From: Symbiodinium natans
Taxonomy: Eukaryota > Sar > Dinophyceae > Suessiales > Symbiodiniaceae
Reading direction: 5' to 3'
Length of the DNA: 64,000 nt
NCBI GenBank assembly: GCA_905221605.1
Contig: CAJNDS010002387.1
Span: 388,739 to 452,738 of the forward strand
Below, piece after piece: positions 57,601 to 63,238 of this stretch. Position numbers and translations under genes: made by a program. The notes beneath the pieces were generated by a model. That model saw nothing but the letters and a program-made list of their open reading frames with translations. It was not told the origin of the DNA and ran no database searches. Positions within the stretch are counted from its first letter, which is position 1, and each line of letters begins with the position of its first letter.

Positions 57601-60600
57601 CGTGGGACGCATGCTTACGCTCTGGGGATCCTGGCTTAGAGCAACACCCACTTTTCGGGGTTGAGGGGAGGGTTTAGTGGTGCAGGTTCAGTTGGTTCAC
57701 AGCCTGAGGACGATCATGATGCGAACACCCGGGCCCCAGACCGCTGAATGAGCAGGCTTCACTACTTGTGGAGCTGGCGCAGACGCAGCCGTCGGCCAAG
57801 GTGTTAGGGGGTTCTGGGATGTCGCCTTCTTAGTCGTATTTTGTCCGCGGTCTTTGGTTTTAACAAAGAAAACGTATGCCTCTGCCAAGCCCTTGAGCTC
57901 TTGACAACCTTTGAAGATCAGGAGACGTTGCGCCCGCGCCTTATCCATGGGCAGCAATAAAACAGCCACGATCTTGCTACCGCGTTGCTGAAGGCGCCAC
58001 CAAATTTCTACGACAGGAGAACTGCTGATAGCCCTAACCTTGAGCCCAGGGTCGCTAACCCTCCTACCCAGCTAAACCAGTTGCATGGCGAAAATGGCCA
58101 TGTGCGCAACGCAAGTGTCCAGAACAGCAAAAAAGACATCTGCACCTCTTTTGCCACTTGTTAGACACAAGGCCAACTGGCGGAAATCACGCAACGCAGA
58201 CGTGCAGACGAGAGAGAGTAGACCAGGATATTAACAGTTTGCAAGCGGCAGTCTTCTGTTGCGCCACTCACCCTGCCTTGCACAATTGTCTACCCTGATG
58301 GCTGACGCGAAGAACTGTTGATGCGGCCCATCAACCCGTCATCATGGGGCTCAAGCATCCTCAAGCATTTGTGCGGACGGAGCGCGCCTGACGACCAGGT
58401 TCATCGCCAAGGCCTTTTGGGGAGTCTCCTGGATATGAGTGACCTTCACACGGTGCATCTGCAATCGCAATGATCAGACACACACATCTGCCAAGAGTGT
58501 GCGGCGCTTTTGGGGAGACCTGCGCTCCTTTGAACTTCAAGCCAGTTCAGAAGATCTCAAAACTTTCAGCCTCCCAGCATCATCACATCCACCTCGAGTA
58601 TCCTAGCAACCCAGCGAGTTCTATTTCTACCCCCCATGTCCAGACAGCCCCTGTACCAGGAACTGCTGGCGCGCCCCGCCCTGCAGGGGCTTGCTCTTAA
58701 CCCGAGATTCCGGTGCCTGCGTGCATTAGTCTGAGAAGTTGAATGGAGATGTTTTTGTCAAGCAGCGACCCGGTGCCGAGTGAAGGGGGGCCGCAGCTTG
58801 CGGCCACGGCGTCGAGAGCTCCATGTCAACATCAGACTAATTACCCCCTCCGCCCCCAAAAAGCAAACAAAGTTAGGACCGCCCCAAGTCCAAGTCCGCG
58901 TGCAATCCGCAGACTTGTCTGGCCAAGGTAGAAATCCCCATCGGCGCCTGGAATATTTCTTGGACTGTTTGTCCGAGCTGAGCATCGACATTGGTTCCCT
59001 TCAGCAGGTTTCCATTTCGTGCGGACGTGTGTGTTCTTTGATCATGTCTGGTGTGCGCAAGGTGTCTTTCTTGGTCATGTGTCGATCGCTCCGTCCATCC
59101 CAGGGCGAGTTTAGTAGAGTTCCCTTGGAACACCATCCTTTCATGTGCGTGCGTCTGGCTAGCGCAAGATAAGCCAAACAGACAACTCCACGGCGCGCAG
59201 TTTTTGGTGCTTTTAGGATGATGTGTTCAGCCTCATCGCGGTCAGATTTTCAGCGCGGTCAGATTTTCAATTTGGGTTTTTCGCTTTTCACCATATTCGA
59301 TTTTCATACTTTCTTGAGGTCGAAAGGGAGCGTCTCCACATAGTACTCGTCTTTTGCACGCTTTCAGGGTGAGACTCATCGTGGTCATATTTGCTTTAAT
59401 GGGGGAGGTGAAGGGGCCTCAAACAATGGTGGCACTACATCGACCGTTTAGTCATCATGGGTTGAAATGGCTGGGGGTACTGCTGTGATATCGTCTGCGA
59501 CCTCTTTGACGACCTCTTCTACAGCGACCTCGCCTACATCGACCTCGTCTACAACCTCTTTAGGTTGTACACATCGTCGTCACCTACGGAAAGGAAGATT
59601 GAAATAAGGGGGGGGCATCAATGAACAAGCTGTGCTGACATCCTTCCCTTCGAGCTCTTCGTGTAACGTGTGAACAAGAAGTGGATGGGGAGGTGGTACA
59701 AAATTCAAAGGAGGAGAACAGTACAGTATGATGAGGTGGTGGAGGTTGAGCTGGGGGGTTGAAGGGTGGCACTTTGACTGGCGTGCTCCTCCTCTTGCCT
59801 GGTGGTGGTCTGGCGGCCTGGCGATGATGAAGGGGAGGTGGATTCTGGGGGTGGGATGAAATTCAACCTTGGGGTGCTCCTGGGGGTGTTCAAGGGTGGG
59901 TCGTGGTGGAAACGTGAGAGGAGGTTTCACTCTGGAGGATACCCTGATCAGCCCGCCTTGGTGATTCCAGATTATAAAAAAAGCCATAACCCTAAAACCT
60001 AAACCCTAGACTCTCCCTAGAACCCCAAACCCTAAACTAATAAAGCCCTAAAACCCTAAGCCCCATAGCCGCCCCTGCAGGTGAGATGGTCCTTGTTTGC
60101 GGAGAGGAGGGCTCAGGCAAGTCCACCATCCTCAAGGCTCTCGCCGGCATGTGGCCGCTGGGCAGCGCCGGTTCTGGGGGGTAGAGGGGTTTAAGGGGGG
60201 TTTAAGGGGGGTTAAGGGGGGTTTCAAGGGGGGTTAAGGGGGGTTTAAGGGGGGTCTAAGGAGGGTTTAGGGAGGGTTTAGGGTTCAGGCTTAGAGGGTT
60301 TAGAGGCTTTAAAACAGAGGTTTTACAGGTTTTGGGGGTTAGGAAGGTTTAGAGGGTTGGGTTGATAGGGTTTATAGGGCTTGCTGGGTTTAGGGTGTTT
60401 AGGGTTTCGCGCTTGCAACAGGATGCATGGATTGCCCTGCCTAACATGAATCTCAACACCAGACCTAGAACCCTAAACCCCTAAACCCCTAAACCCCTAA
60501 ACCCCTAAACCCCTAAACCCCTAAACCCCTAAACCCCTAAACCCTAAACCCTAAACCCTAAACCCTAAACCCTAAACCCTAAACCCTAAACCCTACCCCT

Positions 60601-62602
60601 GGACCCTAGTATCAGGGTTTGGGGTTTTGGGTTTTTGCCCTCACAAGGCGTTCACAGCCGAGGCCATACATGGACCCTCGAGATGGGACAGTGAGTCAGG
60701 AAGATCCTTGGGGACGAGACCCTAAACCCTAAACCCTAAACCCTAAACCCTAAACCCTAAACCCTAAACCCTAAACCCTAAACCCTAAACCCTAAACCCT
60801 AAACCCTAAACCCTAAACCCTAAACCCCTAAACCCTAAACCCTAAACCCTAAACCCTAAATAAACCCCTGGTTCTTAGTAGGGAATGGGGGAATGAGGTA
60901 CGCTATATAATCCCTTAAAGGGTATATATCAGGGGATATAGGGTACCTCATTCCCTCATTCCCTACTGAGAACCAGCCAGATGAACCCTGCAAGGGTTTG
61001 GGGTTTAGGGTTCCTAGGTAGACCCCTAAACCCTACATCCTAAACCCTAAACCTTGAACCCTAAACCCTAAACCCTAAGCCCTTAGGACATTTTCATATT
61101 TTCCCTGATTGGGTTTAAGAGGATCATACTCAGGAATATTTTTCAGAGTGTTAAGGGCCATCCTGGGTTTAGGGTTTTGGGTTTTGGGCTTAGGGATTAG
61201 GATTTAGGGTTTAGGTTTTTTTTGGTTTAGGGTGTAACATGTAGGTTTTAGGGTTTAGGGCAAAAACCTTCATAGGAAATATGGCAGCATTAGGGTACAT
61301 GACCCCAATTTTGGGGTTCAGTTGGTCCCCAAGGATGTGGTGCTGCTTCCCCAGAAGCCACGCTTGCCTCTTGGCACTTTCTTTACGTTTTTTGGCCCCA
61401 AGCAAAAGCACAACAGCAAAAAACACAGTCATCTCTCATCCCTATATCCTAAACTCACCCTAAACCCTAGCCCTAAACCCTAAACCCTGTATAAACCCTA
61501 AACCGCAGGCCCATGCCCATGTCTCTACACGAAGCCGTCGCCTTCCCCCATGGAGCCGACCGCTACACCGAAGAGGACTTGCTGGTCGTTGTCAAGGTTT
61601 AGGGTTCAGGGTTGAGGGTTTAGGGTTTAGGATTTAGGGTTGAGGGTTTATATGGTTTAGGGTTTAGGGTTTCTTTCTATCCCGCTTCTATCCCCCTACG
61701 TATATGCCCTTTAAGGGGTTTCATCGGGTACCTACTTGCCTCATTCTCTGGCAAGAAACCGTCAGAGGCGGTTCGGGCCGCACTGGAGCGTGTGGGACTG
61801 GCAGAGCTGCTGACGAAAGGTCTCGCAGCTCGGATCTGCTTGTTTTTTTTGTGCACCCCTCGATTTACTTTAGGGTTTAGGGTTTAGGGTTTAGGGTTTA
61901 GGGTTTAGGGTTTAGGGTTTAGGGTTTAGGGTTTAGGGTTTAGGGTTTAGGGAATCCCAAACTTTCAGGGGCTTAGACTTTGGGTTCCAAGCTGGCGCAT
62001 CCTTGAACTCTCAGATGCCAGGGTTTAGGGTTTAGGGTTCAGGGTTTAGGGTTTAGGGTTTAGGGTTTAGGGTAATTTAGGGAGGCTACGCAGCTGGATG
62101 TGAACAGCACCCTGTCCGGTGGAGAGTTCCAGCGGCTGCTTGTGGCTCTATTCCTCTTTGGGAATATGTTTTTTATAATATTTTGTTCATATAAAACCCA
62201 AGAAGATATTATTCCTTTTTTATTTGAAGGTTCTAAGGGGAGTATAGGTGGCCCACTGCCTGCTTGCTAGACCCTCCTGGGTGCTGCTGGATGAGTCCAT
62301 GGCCCACATGTCTGCTGCCAGCCGCGCGGAGCTCTATGAGCTTCTTGCAGACCAGCTGGTCAAAGGCCTCCCTACATCTGAAGCCCCCCAAGTCATGGAA
62401 ACCCAAAGAAGCCTGAAACTGCTGCAAACACCCTAAACCCTAAACCCTAAACCCTAAACCCTGAACCCTGAACCCTGAAGCCTTGCGCGTCCGCAGGCGG
62501 CACCGGGGTTGTCAGCACATGCCATAACCATCAAGAGCTCGCCTGCTTCCACGACCGCTTCTACCGCGTCGAGGATGCCAGCAAATGCCTTGCGACTCTC
62601 GG
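30300..62602 (+). CDS. ABC half-transporter, SbmA/BacA/YddA (ABCD-like) type, whole gene
   Basis: Exons with family hallmarks appear in the expected order on the + strand: a permease exon with DNPDQRI (31,362), membrane exons (31,616-36,090), an AP-FF-GE exon (53,494), a VDNYSKL/RLHNF exon pair (55,950; 56,178), a linker (56,588), then the nucleotide-binding domain from 56,854 to 62,602 with Walker A, LSGGE, Walker B and the H-loop. The family forms dimers that move peptides, vitamin B12 or acyl-CoA across membranes. Exons are 20-150 bases and introns are mostly telomere arrays or introners. The 36.1-52.8 kb interval is a foreign-looking block, so continuity across it is inferred from domain order only. 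Sub-exons are listed separately. Confidence 0.7.
30322..30612. mobile_element. Family 1 introner carrying a nested inverted-repeat element
   Basis: The outer ends are CTTGGTAGCCCAGTGGTACC and GTGACTGGGCGACCAAG. Inside, from about 30,366 to 30,527, a second element has ends AAGGGATAAGGAGGGAC and GTCCCTCCTTTCGTCCCTT, which are inverted copies of each other. Its presence explains why this copy is 291 bases where the other family 1 introns are about 115. Confidence 0.75.
30876..30980 (+). CDS. Open exon-like segment of unknown product
   Basis: One frame reads GRVLPKQGYDGLIGSDV and FLSRSDGLPCSSS to a TAA at 30,978. An AG at 30,874 could start it. A second frame from 30,940 (KRRPSMFIVCLPSLN) is also open. 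It lies between ABC exons and may belong to that gene. Confidence 0.4.
31362..31431 (+). CDS. ABC transporter: NPDQRI exon
   Basis: After an AG at 31,360-31,361 the exon reads ALHVPTSEEGSKFDNPDQRI and ends CAC before a GT at 31,432. NPDQR(I) is the conserved loop between the early membrane helices of ABC_membrane_2/SbmA-type permeases. It is the most diagnostic permease motif in the window. The frame remains open past the donor for another 28 codons, so the donor is chosen because the next exon (31,616) starts in the same phase with D-I-A-S-F, as the family requires. Confidence 0.75.
31616..32369 (+). CDS. ABC transporter: permease exons after NPDQRI
   Basis: 31616-31669 (DIASFITQSYSLTFGVMK, then GT), 31845-31889 (FANLKSTPWRWSLL, then GT), about 31970-32008 (ATELFAEVQKIQ), 32018-32065 (LEYTVEAWSRLFKC, donor GTTTAGG) and 32268-32369 (VLVNLGMYTYMLATITPASM, then HWASLVGTAPRLVM, donor GTTTAGGG). 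The D-x-x-S-F start after NPDQRIH fits the family. The last exon is a membrane span. The first two exons are phase 0 at both ends. Confidence 0.6.
31793..31819. repeat. Poly-G tract
   Basis: An almost pure run of G lies 25 bases before an exon. Similar runs of G or C occur at 9,199-9,215, 21,293-21,312, 30,200-30,216, 53,442-53,460, 54,685-54,697, 55,417-55,430 and 57,402-57,420. Confidence 0.9.
32100..32141. mobile_element. Truncated family 1 introner
   Basis: Only the 3' part remains (GGGTACCCTTTGCTGTAATAA to GGCTGGGCTACCAAG). Its left half is replaced by TTTAGGG repeats. It still supplies an AG directly before coding-like sequence. Confidence 0.6.
32142..32290. repeat. CCCTAAA/CCCTAAG array flanked by a 25-bp direct repeat
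   Basis: AGGTGCTGGTGA then a variable base then CCTTGGGATGTA occurs at 32,142-32,166 and at 32,266-32,290, with one mismatch. The right copy is the start of the membrane exon at 32,268. The left copy provides a GT (ATGTAAC) and the right flank an AG (CTGAAG), so splice sites come from the duplicated target because a CCCTAAA array has neither. Confidence 0.85.
32435..33240 (+). CDS. Open segments around family 4 introners, frames unresolved
   Basis: 32,435-32,541 is open in two frames (GIYNQSPNAHGLHLSAPS or RTWPPLVGPKLQVLQAA). About 32,985-33,050 reads TAGQYGLSIGCPVGD and meets an introner-like block (33,055-33,145). About 33,150-33,200 follows it. Two introner copies (32,845-32,945 and 33,055-33,145) separate them. 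These are probable exons of the ABC gene but no family motif is visible. Confidence 0.35.
33478..36090 (+). CDS. ABC transporter: further permease exons
   Basis: 33478-33533 reads GGLLRSLAALKEF and ends at canonical GTAAGG. 34054-34113 reads VMHFVGSELAHFSWRLGD, then GT. 34701-34763 reads LGERLGGDFRGELR; GDFR resembles the E-x-x-FR stretch that follows the third permease helices. 35631 to about 35,656 and 35814-35874 (SSSKKTEALSGLQ, then GT) flank a family 1 introner. 36016-36090 reads RFERIKLNTWRLGSARG and ends at GTTTAGGG; an R-x-E-x-I-x-L helix before a glycine is usual there. Assignment rests on order and these weak matches. Confidence 0.45.
34744..34900. repeat. TTTAGGG array flanked by a 20-bp direct repeat
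   Basis: ACTCCCACCAGCACTTGGGG (34,744-34,763) and the same with one change (34,881-34,900) flank a 117-base array of TTTAGGG with two TTCAGGG units. The left copy is the 3' end of an open exon. Confidence 0.85.
34905..35090. mobile_element. Family 4-like introner
   Basis: A block runs from TTCTCGAAATTAATATAGG to CCTTATTCCCGGAACC and contains AGGGTCCCTGTTTTGGA. It is AT-richer than the exons and begins directly after the duplicated exon end at 34,900. Confidence 0.5.
35657..35813. mobile_element. Family 1 introner with CCCTAAA units inside
   Basis: The ends are CTTGGTGGCCCAGTGGTACC and GGGTACTGGGCTACCAAG. Between the conserved halves, CCCTAAA units at 35,732-35,793 interrupt the element. Telomere-type sequence has therefore been added inside an existing introner. 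Confidence 0.8.
36095..36295. repeat. TTTTAGGG array
   Basis: After one or two TTTAGGG units the sequence becomes a run of TTTTAGGG with some GTTAGGG and TTCTAGGG variants. It marks the left edge of the AT-rich block. Confidence 0.9.
36440..38940. repeat. 1.26-kb tandem duplication built of two related halves
   Basis: Sequence from about 36,440 to 37,700 repeats at about 37,700 to 38,940. Anchors are GTGACTGTAATCCGACGCAT at 36,607 against a near match at 37,864, and CAGTTTCTACTCCCTAGATT at 37,212 against 38,491. Each unit itself holds two related halves (compare 36,604 with 37,367), so four copies of a roughly 0.6-kb sequence exist. Degraded TTTAGGG-like units (TTTAAGG, TTTATGG) occur inside. 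No gene was found. Confidence 0.85.
39476..39854 (+). CDS. AT-rich gene fragment of unknown product
   Basis: A frame of about 126 codons without a stop follows CTGCAG at 39,475; an ATG lies at 39,447. It reads DSKCKVWEYVGDHHPFMF, then NNECQVSLLGANHSICVN and LDVDAWEYCFGRSTNY. Such a length is unlikely by chance in AT-rich DNA. Codon choice differs from the GC-rich exons outside the block. Its last part runs into the 2.28-kb repeat unit. No family was recognised. Confidence 0.55.
39758..44319. repeat. 2.28-kb tandem duplication, two copies
   Basis: Copy 1 is about 39,758-42,037 and copy 2 about 42,038-44,319, with a constant offset of 2,280 over most of the unit. GTCTGCTCATCAGACGAGTC at 39,761 matches 42,041 with two changes, and CTCTGCG ends both copies. 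Identity is very high with small indels, for example a few added AATAATAAT units in copy 2 near 42,465. Confidence 0.95.
40754..41675 (+). pseudogene. Protein-like open frames in the 2.28-kb unit (copy 1)
   Basis: Successive + strand frames are open: 40,591-40,754 (EKHLVMVCVQELRPPLHV), 40,822-41,043 (VVDIRTSVQTDLLQHHV), 41,235-41,408 (GVITASDVLSRDVEIRSL) and about 41,430-41,675 (LLDKRMQTHEQVKLGG, INHRIFDQRIVEDLRL). They sit in different frames. In copy 2 (add 2,280) one is broken by loss of a G near 42,926. In the segment 41,391-41,675 I count six base changes between copies, only one silent on either strand, so there is no sign of selection. It is probably a decayed gene, but short-exon genes cannot be excluded. 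Confidence 0.4.
44518..44781 (+). CDS. AT-rich gene or terminal exon of unknown product
   Basis: An 88-codon frame reads NELATSTEQNDTFPELPH, then LHAALPEMLAEPASIAQN, then VVVVPRENLDEHTDIPGS, ending in SKHKK and TAA at 44,779. An ATG occurs at 44,614, but the frame is open upstream, so an exon start is more likely. It lies directly after the second 2.28-kb copy. No family was recognised. Confidence 0.6.
   Translation, partial: FGNELATSTEQNDTFPELPHDNVKFKTSLSIRMRLFRCLHAALPEMLAEPASIAQNKRIAPVVVVPRENLDEHTDIPGSLNMSKHKK
45053..45279 (-). CDS. Small, very basic protein gene on the - strand
   Basis: The ATG is at 45,279 and the start reads MGKSKKRQSGKDKKHQSP, then HTTWKKNSRAMA. A second segment, in another frame, reads DKEHQESFRQKKKQEEEN and KNKAIRL to a TAG at 45,053. 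An AT-rich stretch of about 60 bases (45,130-45,185) between them is probably an intron. ATTCAG lies a few bases before the ATG and could be a splice acceptor. The lysine-rich composition suggests RNA or nucleic-acid binding, which is inference only. Confidence 0.6.
45629..45845 (-). CDS. Small two-exon gene of unknown product on the - strand
   Basis: Exon 1 (45,845-45,711) reads MKFKKIDPENLTAITVLS, then INVGTRIIREVSGTTT and FMVVMVLK, ending phase 0 at GTTACC. Exon 2 (45,664-45,629) follows TTCAG and reads ARWRRVKNKKP, then TGA. The product would be about 56 residues with one possible membrane helix and basic ends. It lies beside the lysine-rich gene on the same strand, against the direction of the outer genes. 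Confidence 0.55.
46230..48060. repeat. Minisatellite, about 17 units of 97-117 bp
   Basis: Each unit contains GCCTTTAAGGGTTTAAGGGG, then GTTACATATATATTTGCTTC, TTGAAACT, GAACACTTACC, CGATAAGCAAGACTTAGAA and CCACCCCACATACGCA. Unit starts are at 46,301, 46,414, 46,529, 46,644, 46,741, 46,854, 46,967, 47,064, 47,178, 47,293, 47,407, 47,524, 47,621, 47,734, 47,848 and 47,961. The short (97-bp) units recur at about every third to fourth position, which points to a higher-order repeat of about 320-440 bp. Confidence 0.95.
48266..48436. repeat. Four imperfect copies of a GACCGAAAACAGTACC motif
   Basis: GGACCGATAACAGTACCACC (48,269), GGACCGAAAGCAGTACCACC (48,358), GGGACCGAAAACAGTACCCC (48,386) and GAGACCGAAAACAGTACTCC (48,414) follow one another. 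Function is unknown; they lie between the minisatellite and the satellite. Confidence 0.8.
48580..52520. repeat. AT-rich palindromic satellite with GC-rich spacers
   Basis: Built from TTTAAATAATTTAAAT blocks separated by GGGCCCGCGAATTTAAAT, GAGGCCCGCG and CCCAGCACAGACC spacers. Nearly every stretch has its reverse complement elsewhere in the block. CAGCACAGACCATTTAACTA occurs in + orientation near 49,594, 50,201 and 50,505, with a shortened version near 49,897, so the step is about 303. Its complement occurs at 50,771, 51,261, 51,750 and 52,257, a step of about 490. There are no long open frames. Confidence 0.95.
52580..52700. repeat. ATTCT pentanucleotide and TA microsatellites
   Basis: About nine ATTCT units (52,619-52,660) lie between TA runs. 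They form the right edge of the AT-rich block. Confidence 0.95.
52779..53550 (+). CDS. ABC transporter: last permease helices
   Basis: 52,779 to about 52,893 follows CCGTAG and reads LRLSMLLEKRLSLFQKWY and LREAQRLRVHRS. 53,494 to about 53,550 reads QVLFMCILAPFFIRGEAW. The A-P-x-F-x-x-GE pattern is the hallmark of the last permease helix in SbmA/ABCD-type transporters (AP-YF-GE). Exon borders near 52,893 depend on the introner there; donor signals after 53,550 are GA or GC type. Confidence 0.6.
52893..52999. mobile_element. Family 2 introner with GGTCTA direct repeats
   Basis: GGTCTA at 52,884-52,889 is repeated right after the element (GGGTTACTGGGCAACCTG then GTCTATAC, joined by the overlapping G). 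The left end GGATGCCCGGTAGTACCC and right end are inverted copies. Removal of the element and one GGTCTA leaves an open frame (HRSILQFLVMRK). Confidence 0.65.
53907..55270 (+). CDS. Protein-like exons of unknown product inside the ABC region
   Basis: 53,907-54,077 is 56 codons, reading LDVEDARQLIDSLPSRLQ, then DGLRQFVSWCRQLIQSG, to a TAG. About 54,831-54,949 reads CETALDRTVEQQKRGVVG and RMLDECSIPNAPPES, ending at GTTTAGGG. 55,029-55,270 is 80 codons, reading HDAPKWESPDPRDMLSDL and YVLLLFLELIGKQVF, to a TGA at 55,268. All three are longer than chance. They could be lineage-specific insertions in the transporter or a nested gene. No family was recognised. Confidence 0.5.
55308..55600 (+). CDS. 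Two exon-like segments around a family 2 introner
   Basis: 55,308 to about 55,370 follows TTCAG and reads LDMEYLSVRMLAHDRIH. After the introner, 55,511 on reads SLKQLISPLCEDQRCSEL. They join in phase if the intron starts at a GA donor (GACTTCTAGG). The product is unknown; probably part of the ABC gene or of the insertion in it. Confidence 0.4.
55368..55510. mobile_element. Family 2 introner
   Basis: Inverted ends CTAGGATGCCCATTAGTACC and GGGTTGCTGGGCAACCTAG; internal blocks as in the other family 2 copies; a poly-G run inside. Confidence 0.7.
55950..56251 (+). CDS. ABC transporter: linker helix before the ATPase domain
   Basis: 55950-55974 reads VDNYSKLS, and 56178-56251 reads RLHNFRGSCLTYLSPQK, then LAEEIVR, ending at GTTTAGGG. 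They join in phase across a GC-AG intron. The V-x-x-Y-x-x-L ... RL-x-x-F pattern is the helix that leads into the nucleotide-binding domain in this family. The exon ends in phase 0, as the next exon requires. Confidence 0.6.
55975..56177. mobile_element. Family 2 introner with a CCCTAAA array inside
   Basis: Conserved left part (AACTGGTACCCGTTTTCC) and right part (GGTTATCGGGCGACTGTAG) are split by CCCTAAA units at 56,069-56,135. The junctions are GC and AG. Confidence 0.7.
56278..56332. repeat. TTCAGGG variant array
   Basis: Seven to eight TTCAGGG units follow ordinary TTTAGGG units, again with a sharp change of unit. Confidence 0.9.
56588..56946 (+). CDS. ABC transporter: linker and first strands of the ATPase domain
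   Basis: 56588-56741 is 51 codons without a stop, reading FEEDETKGALDADVIERL and PPTWPRLLGGMEFKEAP, ending phase 1 at GTCTGT. 56854-56946 reads ASALCLHAEGLRLPSGRA, then LFGEVHLEVAP, ending phase 1 at GT. The second is the standard start of an ABC ATPase domain (L-x-x-x-x-L-x-x-P-x-G-x-x-L). It joins the Walker A exon at 60,081 in phase as P-G-E-M, across a 3.1-kb intron. Confidence 0.8.
57095..60080. other. 3.1-kb intron with a 2-kb array-free core
   Basis: From about 57,480 to 59,560 there are no telomere-type arrays, in contrast to the rest of the outer region. Open frames exist on both strands (see 57,697-58,071). Homopolymer C near 57,402 and purine/pyrimidine tracts at 59,600-59,950 are present. 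CCCTAAA units return at 59,985. Confidence 0.6.
57697..58071 (-). CDS. Open frame on the opposite strand inside the ABC intron
   Basis: A 124-codon frame reads VVEIWWRLQQRGSKIVAV, then PMDKARAQRLLIFKGCQE and LKGLAEAYVFFVKTKDRG, with a proline-rich tail, to a stop at 57,697. An ATG lies in the middle (57,969), and the upstream limit is a TAG, so it may be an exon starting after that AG. It could be a nested gene or part of a retroelement. No diagnostic motif was seen. Confidence 0.45.
   Translation of the reverse strand: MGRRVSDPGLKVRAISSSPVVEIWWRLQQRGSKIVAVLLLPMDKARAQRLLIFKGCQELKGLAEAYVFFVKTKDRGQNTTKKATSQNPLTPWPTAASAPAPQVVKPAHSAVWGPGVRIMIVLRL
60081..60170 (+). CDS. ABC transporter: Walker A exon
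   Basis: After CTGCAG the exon reads GEMVLVCGEEGSGKSTILK and ALAGMWPLGS. GEEGSGKST is the ATP-binding P-loop. ALAGMWP-x-G is specific to the SbmA/YddA/ABCD group, where ALAGLWP is common. The exon ends before a GT at 60,171. Confidence 0.9.
60180..60400. repeat. Degenerate GGGGTTTAAGG array
   Basis: Tandem units close to GGGGGGTTTAA follow the Walker A exon and decay into TTTAGGG-like sequence. Confidence 0.8.
60476..60595. repeat. CCCCTAAA array joined to CCCTAAA array
   Basis: Eight CCCCTAAA units (60,476-60,540) pass directly into eight CCCTAAA units. Confidence 0.95.
60658..60690 (+). CDS. ABC transporter: possible Q-loop micro-exon
   Basis: PRPYMDPRDGT between CACAG and a canonical GTGAGT. 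R-P-Y before a glycine-threonine fits the LPQRPY...GTL stretch that follows Walker A in this family. The glutamine itself is not seen in this exon. At 33 bases it is short. Confidence 0.5.
60868..60976. mobile_element. Long-stem inverted-repeat element (family 6)
   Basis: TGGTTCTTAGTAGGGAATGG near 60,869 is matched by a complement at 60,950-60,976; the arms are about 34 bases with few mismatches around a 40-base loop. It lies in an intron. A diverged copy at 61,675-61,760 ends directly before the exon at 61,768. Confidence 0.8.
61085..61170. mobile_element. Family 3 introner, second copy
   Basis: Core blocks CATATTTTCCCTGATTGGGT, GAGGATCATACTCAGGAATA and CATCCTGGG match the copy at 14,018. 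It is not adjacent to a clear exon, so it now lies inside an intron. Confidence 0.7.
61509..61819 (+). CDS. ABC transporter: helical subdomain exons
   Basis: 61509-61596 reads PMSLHEAVAFPHGADRYT, then EEDLLVVVK, ending at GTTTAGGG. 61768-61819 reads AVRAALERVGLAELLTK and ends at GT. They join in phase 0. The pattern L-x-E-A-x-x-x-P ... Y-x-E-x-x-L ... L-x-x-V-G-L-x-x-L is the segment between the Q-loop and the signature in this family. Confidence 0.8.
61675..61767. mobile_element. Family 6 introner, diverged copy
   Basis: Shares CCCTTTAAGGGG, GGGTACCT, CCTCATTC and GAGAACC-like blocks with 60,868-60,976 and supplies the AG at 61,766. Confidence 0.5.
62091..62365 (+). CDS. ABC transporter: signature and Walker B exons
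   Basis: 62,091 (or 62,095) to 62141 reads TQLDVNSTLSGGEFQRLL, with the ABC signature LSGGE. 62248-62365 reads VAHCLLARPSWVLLDES, then SAASRAELYELLADQLVK. VLLDE is Walker B with the catalytic glutamate present. The D-loop that normally reads SALD is altered (MAHMSA), so ATP turnover may be modified. The exons join in frame across a short element with GTGGC on both sides. Confidence 0.85.
62142..62247. mobile_element. Introner between signature and Walker B exons
   Basis: GTGGC at 62,142-62,146 recurs at 62,248-62,252. The ends CTATTCCTCTTTGGGAA and its imperfect complement (TTCTAAGGGGAGTATAG) are inverted. The target duplication gives the GT donor and the element end gives the AG. Confidence 0.75.
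62497..62602 (+). CDS. ABC transporter: H-loop exon
   Basis: After CCGCAG it reads GTGVVSTCHNHQELACFHD and RFYRVEDASKC, in phase 1 with the preceding exon. The switch histidine lies in VVSTCHNH (usually VISVGHR), followed by the expected L-x-x-FHD. The exon meets GTTTAGGG. The gene either ends just beyond or continues. Confidence 0.85.
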
Positions 62603-63238
62603 GTTTAGGGTTTAGGGTTTAGGGTTTAGGGATACAACTTCTACTCGCTCACAAAATCCCAAACCCTGAACCCTATAGAGCGCAAACCTTCCGCCATGAA
62701 CCCGATTACCAAACCCTTGGCGAGTGTTGTTATTAAACCCACACTAAACCCTAAACCTGCGTAAGGAAAGAGCAAAGTGAAGTGACGCACGGCACTAGTA
62801 AGTAATATGAACGAAACCCGCGCTCTTAATATTAGAACGAAGAAGAAGAGAAAAGAGCGCGGTAAAGAACAATGTTTGCGGCATTTTTTGTAGTATATCA
62901 TAAGTGCCCCGCGTACACACTACTAATATAATCTTTGTAATCCCTTCACTAAACCCTAAGGCCAGTGTGAGCATGAAGGGGCGTTTCATAGGGTTATCAA
63001 GAGCTGTACAGTTTGAGGCTTGCTATACGCCCTAACCTATAAGTCTTGTGTTCTTGGGGGTTCAATTTCGAGGGTTTAGATTCTTTAGGGTTCAGGGATG
63101 TAGGGTTTAGGGCTAAGGGCTCGAAACGGTTCAGGGGCTTCGGGTTCTTTAGGGTTCGGGTGAGGGTTTAGGGTTGAGGGTTTAGGACTTAGGGCTTAGG
63201 GTTTAGGGTTTAGGGCTCTCTGGGGCTCAGGGTTTGAG

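Noticed and set aside
58780-59172. 130-residue + strand gene
   Set aside because: The opposite strand is also open over the same bases, there is no splice or domain support, and composition is not distinctive.
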